A DNA stretch of 53,284 bases from Chloroflexota bacterium (lineage in GTDB: Bacteria; Chloroflexota; Dehalococcoidia; UBA2979). Location: assembly GCA_016875635.1 (NCBI GenBank), contig VGPD01000011.1:1-53284 (forward strand). Direction: 5' to 3'. Numbering within the stretch: the stretch's first letter is position 1; each line of letters opens with the position of its first letter. Shown here one piece after another: positions 35,454-42,499 of the stretch. The notes beneath the pieces are model-generated. The model had not been told where the DNA came from. It saw only the letters and a program-made list of their open reading frames with translations, and did not search any database. The position numbers were made by a program, and so were the translations under genes.

Positions 35454-36005
35454 ATGCGCAACACAGCAGGACGGTTCGCCATGCTGGCAGGGTTTGCGAT
35501 GGCGCTCGCTGTGGTTGCGGCATGCGGCAGCGACAAGGATGAGACGTTCGACATCAACAAGGGCGGCTCGGACGCTGATGTCGCCGTGAATGGCTTCATG
35601 GACGGTTGGGCGCAAGCCTCCGGGCCTACTCCCGATCAATTTGAGGCAGGCCAGACTCGACGGTTCCTGGGCGGCGACCTCGGCGCGATGGTGGCGAACA
35701 TCCGGACCGGCGGCACGGCCGGGCAGAAGCCAGTGGAGCAGGTCTTCAACGACATCATGAAGACGCCGCTCCCGCCGGACCTCGGGTATGACGTCATCGA
35801 GAGCGCCAAGCAGGGTGACGCCGGTGCCGTCGTGAAGATCAAACTCAAGTACTCGGTCGAATCGGTCAACAACATGGTCAAGGCGGGGAAGATCCAGCCG
35901 GAGGATGCCGCCAAGGCGTTCGACGAGGTGAAAGTGGGTCCCGTCCGAACCCTCACCCTCGCCAGGGGGGAGGGTGGCTGGCAGATCACGAAGGTCGAGG
36001 GCTAA
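35454..36005 (+). CDS. small exported lipoprotein
   Basis: A 183-residue protein from ATG 35454, with AGGGGGC upstream. It has a short basic start, a hydrophobic stretch and a lipobox VVAAC (about residues 20-24), so it is probably lipid-anchored outside the membrane. The mature part is polar, with a short predicted alpha/beta domain ending in GWQITKVEG, a pattern seen in NTF2-like domains; this is only a suggestion. No family was recognised. It sits between thrS and the biotin carboxylase gene. Confidence 0.75.
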   Translation: MRNTAGRFAMLAGFAMALAVVAACGSDKDETFDINKGGSDADVAVNGFMDGWAQASGPTPDQFEAGQTRRFLGGDLGAMVANIRTGGTAGQKPVEQVFNDIMKTPLPPDLGYDVIESAKQGDAGAVVKIKLKYSVESVNNMVKAGKIQPEDAAKAFDEVKVGPVRTLTLARGEGGWQITKVEG

Positions 36006-36103
36006 CCGGCCGCCGAGTCTCCCGCCGCGCTTGCCGTCGGTGGAGCGCCATGACAGTCTGACTCGCTGACCGGCACGCCAGCCGGTCCAGGGAAGGGTCG
36101 CGC

Positions 36104-37663
36104 GTGTTCCGTCGAGTGCTCATCGCGAACCGGGGCGAGATCGCGTTGCGTGTCCAGCGCACCTGCCGCGAGATGGGGATCGAAACCGTCGCGGTCTACT
36201 CCGACCCCGACCGGAACGCCCTCCACGTCCGGAACGCCGATCACGCCGTGCTTATCGGCCCGGGCCCGGCCCTCGAGTCGTACCTCGTCATCGGCAAGAT
36301 CATCGCCGCGGCGAAGGCCACCGGCGCGGACGCCATCCACCCGGGTTATGGCTTCCTCTCCGAGAACCCGCGATTCGCGGATGCCTGTGCCGAGGCGGGC
36401 ATCACCTTCATCGGCCCACCGGCGGACGCGATGCGCGCCCTGGGCGGCAAGATCTCCGGCCGCCGCCTGATGCAGGAGGCGGGCGTCCCCGTCGTCCCCG
36501 GTGCGGACAACATCAGCGTCGACGACTTCGCTACCGCGAAGCGCGAGGCGGAGCGTATCGGCTTCCCGCTCCTCGTGAAGGCGTCGGCGGGCGGCGGCGG
36601 GCGCGGCATCCGCCTCGTCCAGCGCGCCGAGGACCTCGAGAACGCGATGCGCGCCTCCGGTTCGGAGGCCTCCACCTCGTTCGGCGACGCGACGATCTTC
36701 CTCGAGAAGTACGTCTCTCCCGCCCGGCACATCGAGGTGCAGATGATCGCGGACGCGCACGGCAACGTGCGTGCCTTCGGCGAGCGCGAATGCTCGATCC
36801 AGCGGCGGAACCAGAAACTCGTCGAGGAAGCACCCTCGGTGGCCGTGACGCCGGAGATCCGGAAGCGGCTGTGCGACGCCGCCGTCGCGGCGGCGAAGTC
36901 CTGCGGCTACCGGAACGCCGGCACCGTCGAATTCCTCATGGACCGCGAGGGGAACTTCTACTTCCTCGAGGTGAACGCCCGCCTCCAGGTCGAGCACCCG
37001 GTCACCGAACTCGTCTACGGGGGTGTCGACCTCGTCGCGCTCCAGTTGCGGGTGGCGGCGGGAGAGGTGCTCCCCGACCTCGATGCCCCGCTGGAGCCGA
37101 CGGGCTGGGCGATCGAGTGCCGGATCAACGGTGAGAACCCGTACGCGAACTTCGCCCCTTCCGTGGGGCTCATCGACTACCTGCAGGTGCCGGCCGGGCC
37201 GGGCGTGCGCTTCGATTCGATGCTCTTCGAGGGCCTCGACGTCCCGGTCTACTACGACTCGCTGCTCGGCAAGCTGATCGTGTGGGCGGAGACGCGGCCG
37301 CAGGCGATCGAGCGGATGAAGCGTGCGCTGAAGGACCTCATCGTCTCCGGCGTGGACAGCAACGTCCCGTTCCACCTCGCGCTCTTCGACGAGCCCGACT
37401 TCCGCTCCGGCAACTTCAGCACCTCCTGGCTGGAGGCGAACTTCAAGATGCCGGAGCCGCCCGCGGACGACCCCCGGCTGGAGACGGCGCTGATCGCCGG
37501 CGCGTTGGCGGCCACGCTGATCGCTGGTTCCTCGGGCGGAGGCGCGACCGCGGCCGCTCAGGGCCCCAACCGCTGGGTGCAGGCATCGCGGGCGCAGGCC
37601 AGGCGAGGCATTCGTGTCGAAGGAGGGGGGCGAGGATGGCGACGCGGCATCGCTTCTCGGTAG
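36104..37663 (+). CDS. accC: biotin carboxylase subunit of a biotin-dependent carboxylase
   Basis: A 519-residue biotin carboxylase that would carboxylate biotin on the carrier protein using ATP and bicarbonate. Family motifs: VLIANRGEIALRV, the ATP-grasp glycine loop KASAGGGGRGIR, RHIEVQMIAD and EVNARLQVEHPVTE. GTG 36104 has GGAAGGG upstream. The C-terminal 70 residues beyond the domain are Ala/Gly-rich (LIAGALAATLIAGSSGGGATAAA) and look like a linker. The carrier gene overlaps the 3' end by 28 nt. No carboxyltransferase genes are in the window, so acetyl-CoA versus acyl-CoA or pyruvate carboxylase cannot be decided. Confidence 0.93.
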   Translation: MFRRVLIANRGEIALRVQRTCREMGIETVAVYSDPDRNALHVRNADHAVLIGPGPALESYLVIGKIIAAAKATGADAIHPGYGFLSENPRFADACAEAGITFIGPPADAMRALGGKISGRRLMQEAGVPVVPGADNISVDDFATAKREAERIGFPLLVKASAGGGGRGIRLVQRAEDLENAMRASGSEASTSFGDATIFLEKYVSPARHIEVQMIADAHGNVRAFGERECSIQRRNQKLVEEAPSVAVTPEIRKRLCDAAVAAAKSCGYRNAGTVEFLMDREGNFYFLEVNARLQVEHPVTELVYGGVDLVALQLRVAAGEVLPDLDAPLEPTGWAIECRINGENPYANFAPSVGLIDYLQVPAGPGVRFDSMLFEGLDVPVYYDSLLGKLIVWAETRPQAIERMKRALKDLIVSGVDSNVPFHLALFDEPDFRSGNFSTSWLEANFKMPEPPADDPRLETALIAGALAATLIAGSSGGGATAAAQGPNRWVQASRAQARRGIRVEGGGRGWRRGIASR

Positions 37664-38154
37664 CAGGCGTCATCCACACCGTCTCCGTCGACGACGCGGG
37701 CGACCGCCTCGTCGTCCGGATCGACGACGGCGACCCCATCGAGGTGGACGCGACGACGGAGGGCGTCCCCGGGCTGTTCTCGATCGTGCGAGACGGCCGG
37801 CCCAGCCGCGCCTACGTGGCGCGTGACGGGAAGAACCTCCGGGTCCTCGTGGACGGCCGGTCCTTCCACCTGGCGCCGGGCTCCGGGAGCCGCGAGCGCG
37901 GCGCCGCTGGAGGCCTGACCGACCCGCCCGGGAAGATCACCGCCCCGCTCGCCGGCGTCGTGGTCGACGTCCGGGTGAACGTGGGCGACCGGATCGAGCC
38001 CCGCCAGGTCGTCGTCGTCGTCGAGGCGATGAAGATGCAGAACGAAGTGCAGGCGCCCCACGGCGGCATCGTGACCGCCGTGAAGGTGCAGCAGGGCGGC
38101 CGCGCCGAAAAGGGCGAACTGCTCGTGGAATACACGCCGGACGCGACCGCGTAG
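37636..38154 (+). CDS. biotin carboxyl carrier protein
   Basis: A 172-residue protein with a C-terminal biotinyl domain. K133 in VVVEAMKMQNEV is the biotinylation site, and the Pro/Gly-rich segment before it (LTDPPGKITAPLAGVV) is the usual hinge. The N-terminal half is a beta-rich domain as in MCC or PC alpha-chain 'BT' regions rather than the classical AccB linker. ATG 37636 has a GGAGG site. Translation overlaps accC by 28 nt, so the two form a unit. Confidence 0.92.
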   Translation: MATRHRFSVAGVIHTVSVDDAGDRLVVRIDDGDPIEVDATTEGVPGLFSIVRDGRPSRAYVARDGKNLRVLVDGRSFHLAPGSGSRERGAAGGLTDPPGKITAPLAGVVVDVRVNVGDRIEPRQVVVVVEAMKMQNEVQAPHGGIVTAVKVQQGGRAEKGELLVEYTPDATA

Positions 38155-38210
38155 TCCCCGGCGGAGCGTCCCCGGCCCGCCCCGGACCGTCGGGGCGCCC
38201 CCTGACGCGC

Positions 38211-38234
38211 ATTCGTACATTCGTACTGTAGAAT
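38211..38234 (+). promoter_or_regulatory. tandem repeat and -10 element in front of infC
   Basis: Two perfect copies of ATTCGTAC (38211-38218 and 38219-38226) are directly followed by TAGAAT (38229-38234), a good -10. No well-spaced -35 is visible (CTGACG at 38202 is 21 bp away), so activator or regulator binding to the repeats may substitute. The transcript would start near 38241. Confidence 0.5.
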
Positions 38235-38270
38235 GTGGGCTTGTGGCGGCCGCTTTTGGGGCTGCACGGG

Positions 38271-38870
38271 ATGAGGAGCGCTTCGATCGCGAAGGAACTG
38301 CGGATTAACGAGCAGATTCGGGTCCCCCAGGTCCGGGTGATCCGGGGGGACGAACAGCTCGGGATCATGTCTGGCTGGGACGCCCTGCGCCTCGCCGAGG
38401 AATCCGGAATGGACCTCGTTGAGATTGCGCCGACGGCCTCACCGCCCGTGGTCAAAATCATGGACTACGGCAAGTTCAAGTACGAACAGGCCAAGAAGGA
38501 ACGGGACGGCCGCCGCGGCTCCAAGCAGGTGGAGTTGCGCGAAGTCCGGATGAAAGTGAAGATCGACCGGCACGACCGTGACTTCAAGATCCGCACCGCC
38601 CGCAAGCTCCTGCTTGATGGCGACAAGGTCAAAGTCTCCGTGATGTTCCGGGCGCGAGAGATCACGCATCCGGAGGTCGCCCAGGCGCTCCTGACGGAGT
38701 TCCACGAGGCCCTGAAGGACGTCTCCGACCTGGAGAAGTCCCCCGGCCTTGAAGGGCGCTTCATGACGATGGTGCTGGACCCGAGCAAGAAGGCGGCCGC
38801 GGCCGCGCTCGTGCGGGCCCGCGAAGAGAAGAAGGTGGCTGTCGAGGCCACTCCTGGCGCCGCCGACTAG
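38271..38870 (+). CDS. infC: translation initiation factor IF-3
   Basis: IF-3 binds the 30S subunit and controls start-site choice. The frame from ATG 38271 covers the N-terminal domain (RINEQIRVPQVRVI, LAEESGMDLVEIAP), the lysine-rich linker (DYGKFKYEQAKKER) and the C-terminal domain with KIDRHDRDFKIRTARKLL and VSVMFRAREITHPE. The family usually begins near IAKELRINE, and GAGGAG at 38273-38278 lies 7 nt before an ATC at 38286 that would start exactly there. The true start may therefore be AUC 38286; the ATG at 38271 overlaps that ribosome-binding site and lacks its own. Followed by rpmI and rplT. Confidence 0.95.
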   Translation: MRSASIAKELRINEQIRVPQVRVIRGDEQLGIMSGWDALRLAEESGMDLVEIAPTASPPVVKIMDYGKFKYEQAKKERDGRRGSKQVELREVRMKVKIDRHDRDFKIRTARKLLLDGDKVKVSVMFRAREITHPEVAQALLTEFHEALKDVSDLEKSPGLEGRFMTMVLDPSKKAAAAALVRAREEKKVAVEATPGAAD

Positions 38871-38904
38871 GCGCGGTCGTTCGAGGCCCTGAGGGAGCGT
38901 TCCT

Positions 38905-39096
38905 GTGCCGAAGATGAAGACCCACAAGGGCACCGCGAAGCGCGTGCGCGTCACTGCTACCGGCAAGCTGATGCTCCGCACGTCCAACCCGAAGCGCGCC
39001 AAGCGCTCTCGCCCGCACATGTACGACAACCGTCGTGACTCCGTGGCGGACAGCACGCTGGTCCGCGCCCTGAAGCGCAACCTCCCGTACGCCTAG
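38905..39096 (+). CDS. rpmI: 50S ribosomal protein L35
   Basis: 63 residues starting MPKMKTHKGTAKRVRVT from GTG 38905, with GGGAG upstream. Lys/Arg content and length match L35. It is the middle gene of the conserved infC-rpmI-rplT cluster. Confidence 0.97.
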   Translation: MPKMKTHKGTAKRVRVTATGKLMLRTSNPKRAKRSRPHMYDNRRDSVADSTLVRALKRNLPYA

Positions 39097-39137
39097 CACG
39101 GCTCCGGCCCTGACCCCCAGCACGAAGGACTGATCCC

Positions 39138-39497
39138 ATGCCCCGAACCCGTAACCGCGTCCAGACCCGCGAGCGCCACCGGAAGATCTTCGAGGTCACC
39201 AAGGGCCACCGCGGCAAGAAGCGCTCGAACATCAAGGTCGCCCACCAGGCGATGATGCACGCGCTGCGCTACGCGACCATCCACCGCCGCGACAAGAAGA
39301 ACGACTTCCGCGAGCTCTGGATCGTCCGCATCAACGCCGCCGCCCGCCTGCACGGCCTCACCTACAGCCGGCTGATGGACGGCCTGAAGAAGGCCGGCGT
39401 CGACCTCAACCGCAAGATCCTCGCCGACCTCGCCGTCCGCGACGACGCCGCGTTCGCCCAGGTCGTCGCCCAGGCGAAGGCCGCCCTCGGCCAGTAG
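39138..39497 (+). CDS. rplT: 50S ribosomal protein L20
   Basis: 119 residues with the L20 signature: [21 protein letters not shown], then [37 protein letters not shown]. An early rRNA-binding 50S assembly protein. ATG 39138. It is the last gene before a strong terminator. Confidence 0.97.
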   Translation: MPRTRNRVQTRERHRKIFEVTKGHRGKKRSNIKVAHQAMMHALRYATIHRRDKKNDFRELWIVRINAAARLHGLTYSRLMDGLKKAGVDLNRKILADLAVRDDAAFAQVVAQAKAALGQ

Positions 39498-39521
39498 GCC
39501 CCCTACCCTCGAGGTGAACGC

Positions 39522-39550
39522 GAGGCCGCCTTCGGGCGGCCTCGTTGTCT
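39522..39550 (+). terminator. intrinsic terminator of the infC-rpmI-rplT operon
   Basis: GAGGCCGCC (39522-39530), TTCG tetraloop, GGCGGCCTC (39535-39543): a perfect 9-bp stem with a stable UUCG loop, followed by GTTGTCT. It lies 24 bp after the rplT stop. Confidence 0.9.
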
Positions 39551-39575
39551 GAAACGCACTTGAGGAGTCGCCGCC

Positions 39576-40187
39576 ATGAACACACGCCTGCGCTGGGCCG
39601 TGGCCTCCGCCGTCGTCCTCGCCCTTTCGCTCGCCGCCTGCGACTCCGAATCCGACACCCCCGCCAGCACCTCGACGCCCGCGCCGGCGGCCACCGCCTC
39701 CCCGGCAGCGTCCACCCCGACCAGCACCGCGACGCCCACAGCCACGGCCGCCGCGGTCTCCCCGACCGGCTACAAGGACGCGACGTACGAGATCGCCGGG
39801 AAGCCCGTCACGCTGAAGAACGGCCTCTCCGAGGTGGAAGCGGCGCCCGGCTCGGCCTCGAAGATCACGACGCGCTACTTCGGCAACGAGGCGCAGGTCG
39901 ACCTGAACGGCGATGGGCTCGTCGACGTCGCGTTCCTGCTGACACAGAGCACCGGCGGCAGCGGCACCTTCTACTACTCCGTGGTCGCGCTCCGCACAGC
40001 CGACGGCTGGAAGGGCACGAACGCCATCCTCCTCGGCGACCGGATCGCCCCGCAGACCACGAACATCAAGGACGGCAAGGTCATCGTGAACTACGCCGAC
40101 CGAAACCCCGGAGAGCCGATGACGACTCGCCCCTCGCTCGGCGTCTCGAGGTATCTGTCGGTCGTGGACGGCCGGCTCACCGAGTAG
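39576..40187 (+). CDS. exported lipoprotein with Ala/Thr/Pro-rich spacer
   Basis: A 203-residue protein. A Lys/Arg-poor signal ends at lipobox LSLAAC (about residues 17-22); a 40-residue Thr/Ala/Ser/Pro-rich linker follows (STSTPAPAATASPAAS and so on), probably spanning the wall. The C-terminal 130 residues form a compact domain with QVDLNGDGLVDVAFLL, which resembles a calcium-binding DxDxDG-like loop, and KDGKVIVNYADRN. No family was recognised. ATG 39576, with TGAGGAG upstream. Confidence 0.75.
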   Translation: MNTRLRWAVASAVVLALSLAACDSESDTPASTSTPAPAATASPAASTPTSTATPTATAAAVSPTGYKDATYEIAGKPVTLKNGLSEVEAAPGSASKITTRYFGNEAQVDLNGDGLVDVAFLLTQSTGGSGTFYYSVVALRTADGWKGTNAILLGDRIAPQTTNIKDGKVIVNYADRNPGEPMTTRPSLGVSRYLSVVDGRLTE

Positions 40188-40235
40188 GCCGGCCTGTCGA
40201 GGCAGATGGCCTCGACCGATGGACGGATTCGTCGT

Positions 40236-40643
40236 CTAGGACGGACGCCGCAGGTCGATCTCCCCCGACGGAAACCGCCGGTCCAGCGAGTAGACGACGG
40301 TGTCCTGTCCGGCCGCGCGGGCCGCGGCCCACACGAGTGCGTCGGGGAACGAGACGCGGCCCGACGGACGGACAAGCGCCAGTGCCTCGACGACCACGTC
40401 GACCGGCAGGCCCTCTACCGTCACGTTCTCCCGGGTCACGAGGTCAGAGAGTGCGTCGACGACGTCGGTCCTCCCCATCAGGTAGCGGGAGGTCAGTACG
40501 AAGGCCGTTTCGGCCAGCACCACCGGCAAGAGCGTCAACACCTCGGTGCCATCCTCGATGAGGGCTCGAGCGCTCGCGGCCAGCGCAGGCGGTTCCCCCG
40601 TGAGGTATCGCACCACAACGGAGGTGTCCAGGAACGAGGTCAC
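40236..40643 (-). CDS. PIN-domain toxin
   Basis: A 135-residue PIN nuclease. The acidic site is complete: D6 (FLDTSVVVR), E45 (VVLAETAFVL), D101 (SFPDALVWA) and D121 (SLDRRF). PIN toxins are Mg-dependent RNases that cut tRNA or rRNA. GTG 40643 overlaps the stop of the AbrB-type antitoxin (GTGA), giving a two-gene module. It is convergent with the lipoprotein gene. Confidence 0.88.
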   Translation of the reverse strand: MTSFLDTSVVVRYLTGEPPALAASARALIEDGTEVLTLLPVVLAETAFVLTSRYLMGRTDVVDALSDLVTRENVTVEGLPVDVVVEALALVRPSGRVSFPDALVWAAARAAGQDTVVYSLDRRFPSGEIDLRRPS

Positions 40644-40927
40644 GACTCGGCGGTCCCATCCGGCGGCTCACCGAATCGCTCGCGGACGTGGGCCTTCCAT
40701 GCCGCCTCTTTCGCTTCGTGAAAGGAGTCCTCGTCGTCCGGGATGGAGACTCCCGGAGCCGGCTTCAGGATCCCGTACAGCGACCGCTGGTGCCGGGGTG
40801 GCAGGAACGTGATCTCCACCTTCCCGTCCACCACCCGCTCGACCGCCATCGACCCCGGCACAATCCCGAGGCGATCCCGGATCTCTTTGCTGATGACGAC
40901 CTGGCCCTTCGGCCCGACCTTTGGCAC
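40640..40927 (-). CDS. AbrB/SpoVT-type antitoxin
   Basis: A 95-residue swapped-hairpin AbrB protein from GTG 40927 (GGAGGT 7 nt upstream). The DNA-binding part KVGPKGQVVISKEIRDRLGI PGSMAV is canonical. The C-terminal half (LYGILKPAPGVSIPDDE, then an amphipathic WKAHVRERFGE helix) should wrap the toxin. It is translationally coupled to the PIN gene and faces a promoter/operator region at 40953-41008. Confidence 0.88.
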   Translation of the reverse strand: MPKVGPKGQVVISKEIRDRLGIVPGSMAVERVVDGKVEITFLPPRHQRSLYGILKPAPGVSIPDDEDSFHEAKEAAWKAHVRERFGEPPDGTAES

Positions 40928-40928
40928 G

Positions 40929-41008
40929 GTATGACCTCCGCACGGAAGTAAGACTCTGGTGCTCAGTATAATCACAGAGTGAAGTCCAACTCTGATGAGC
41001 GGTCATAC
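40929..41008 (-). promoter_or_regulatory. repeat-rich promoter/operator of the AbrB-PIN module
   Basis: On the plus strand three half-sites occur: ACTCTG (40953-40958), CAGAGT (40975-40980) and ACTCTG (40989-40994); the last two form an inverted repeat with an 8-bp spacer. TATACT (minus strand 40970-40965) is a -10 between them. An outer inverted repeat, GTATGACC (40929-40936) and GGTCATAC (41001-41008), brackets the region. This fits autoregulation by the antitoxin. Confidence 0.55.
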
Positions 41009-41016
41009 AATGCGGC

Positions 41017-41751
41017 TTATGCCCCGGTAGACGTGTCGTTATGTCTCTCGCTCCCCCACCGGCCGCGCCCGGTTGAGGTCGAGCTCCACCCCTGCCACCT
41101 CATCGGCAGCACCGGATCCGGCCACGCCGGATCGGGACGCCAGGTGGCCCGCGAACCATCGAAGGGGTGGGCGCGGGACTCGATGGCGGCGATGAGGCGT
41201 TCGGCCTCCGCGTGGAAGAGCGCGGACTCCCACTCGTACGTGAGGCCGGAGGCGACGGCTGCCGCCAGTTGCTCGACGTCTTTGCGTGACCACTCGAGGG
41301 TCGGGGGCATGACGAGGTCGAGGTGGTTGTCGGTGGTATCGATGCCGATCGGGGTGCGGATGTAGCGCGATTGGATGTTCACCTTGTAGCCGCGCAGATG
41401 GCCCTCGGACGCCTGCCACTGCGGGCTGCGAGAACCATCGAGGCCTGCGTAGTGGACCTCGACGGCGTGCTCGGCGTCGTTCGGGAGGATCCGCAGGGGC
41501 GGGGCGCGCGGCGTGTACGTTGGCGGCAGGACGCCCTCGTTCCCCAACTGGCCGAGGGGGATCGCGGCGGCACGGAGGTTCACCTCTGTGAAGCGGCGGT
41601 TCTCGACCGTGACGCCGGCAGGCTGGAATAGGACGAGGTGCGCTTCGGAGTCCTCGACCACGATCTGTGGCCAGCCTTGCGCGATGCCGTCATCGTGCCC
41701 CACGAAGCGTAGCACGATCGTGTCGCCGGAAGACCATCGAGCGTTGGCCAT
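41017..41751 (-). CDS. DUF402 / FomD-like domain protein
   Basis: A 244-residue protein from ATG 41751, which has a GGAGGCGG site. The N-terminal part GDTIVLRFVGHDDG and VVEDSEAHLVLFQPAGV, and the C-terminal block YIRTPIGIDTTDNHLDLVM, EWSRKDVEQLAAAV, AEAERLIAAIESRAHPFDG and WRPDPAWP are the DUF402 pattern; members include phosphohydrolases such as FomD. Catalytic residues were not checked. It follows the HTH antitoxin at a 24-bp gap and may be co-transcribed. Confidence 0.75.
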   Translation of the reverse strand: MANARWSSGDTIVLRFVGHDDGIAQGWPQIVVEDSEAHLVLFQPAGVTVENRRFTEVNLRAAAIPLGQLGNEGVLPPTYTPRAPPLRILPNDAEHAVEVHYAGLDGSRSPQWQASEGHLRGYKVNIQSRYIRTPIGIDTTDNHLDLVMPPTLEWSRKDVEQLAAAVASGLTYEWESALFHAEAERLIAAIESRAHPFDGSRATWRPDPAWPDPVLPMRWQGWSSTSTGRGRWGSERHNDTSTGA

Positions 41752-41775
41752 ACCGCCTCCTTGCAGAGGCAGGGT

Positions 41776-42102
41776 CTACGCGACGTCGCGTGGATGGATA
41801 TCGAGTGTCACCGTCCGATCCGCGAATCGCGCGGAGAGCTCGAGGTGTCCACCGAGCGCCTCGATATACTGGCGCAGCGTGGAGAGCCGCATGTCGTCGG
41901 AGTGTTCGAACTTCGACACAGCCGCCTGCGTGATGTCGAGCCTGGCGGCAAGGTCTGTCTGCGAGACATCCTGCGACCGGCGAAGTTCGAAGAGCCCGAC
42001 CTCGGCGAGGGCCTCCTCACGAAGGGCTGCAACGCGCTCCTTCGCACCGGGGCGGGCGATCACTTGCTCATGGAGCGAGCGGTAGGGCCTGGTCTTCGGC
42101 AT
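41776..42102 (-). CDS. HigA/XRE-type helix-turn-helix antitoxin
   Basis: A 108-residue protein. The HTH is VSQTDLAARLDITQAAVSKFE (about residues 46-66), followed by STLRQYIEALGG and a short beta C-terminus (LELSARF, VTLDIHPRD). It starts at ATG 42102, 4 nt after the toxin stop, with GGGGAG upstream. The toxin-first order is typical for HigBA-like modules. Confidence 0.85.
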   Translation of the reverse strand: MPKTRPYRSLHEQVIARPGAKERVAALREEALAEVGLFELRRSQDVSQTDLAARLDITQAAVSKFEHSDDMRLSTLRQYIEALGGHLELSARFADRTVTLDIHPRDVA

Positions 42103-42106
42103 CGTG

Positions 42107-42460
42107 TTACTCCCCTCGTTCCAGAGCGGCGAGATGTTCATCCATGAGTTCGTCCGCGATCGGGACAGCGATGCGATACCACTCATCCCACTGACCGGTC
42201 TTGTTCCCACCGATGAGGAGAATCGCCGCGCGTCGGGGATCGAAGGCAAAGAGCACACGGAGGGCGCCATCGCTCGAAGCCCGCAACTCCTTCATGTTGG
42301 GATGCCTGGACGAGGCGACCACATCAACCAGAGGACGGCCGAGCGCCGGACCGGCTTCCGCGAGCAATGAGACGCGCGCGTCGAGGGCTTCCTGCTGTGC
42401 CACGGAGATCACTTCCCACCACACTTCGAACTGTTCCGTGAACTCGACTTCCCAGGCCAA
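42107..42460 (-). CDS. RelE/HigB-like toxin (phage Gp49-like)
   Basis: A 117-residue mRNA-interferase-like protein. EVEFTEQFEVWWE, GRPLVDVVASSRHPNMKELRA, LRVLFAFDPRRAAILLIGGNKTGQW and WYRIAVPIADELMDEHL correspond to the Gp49-like toxin pattern. TTG 42460 was taken as start because GAGGT lies 6 nt upstream. First gene of the module. Confidence 0.87.
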   Translation of the reverse strand: MAWEVEFTEQFEVWWEVISVAQQEALDARVSLLAEAGPALGRPLVDVVASSRHPNMKELRASSDGALRVLFAFDPRRAAILLIGGNKTGQWDEWYRIAVPIADELMDEHLAALERGE

Positions 42461-42473
42461 GGTATTACCTCGT

Positions 42474-42499
42474 GGATATAGTCGTTAAGAGTTATATCC
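42474..42499 (-). promoter_or_regulatory. inverted-repeat operator of the HigBA-like module
   Basis: GGATATA (42474-42480) and TATATCC (42493-42499) form a perfect 7-bp inverted repeat separated by 12 bp, directly upstream of the toxin start. TATA-rich arms could also act as the -10. The antitoxin is the probable binder. The same bases overlap the pheT stop. Confidence 0.6.

Noticed and set aside
40967-40972. TATAAT on the plus strand near the AbrB promoter
   Set aside because: No plus-strand gene lies downstream; it overlaps the minus-strand -10.
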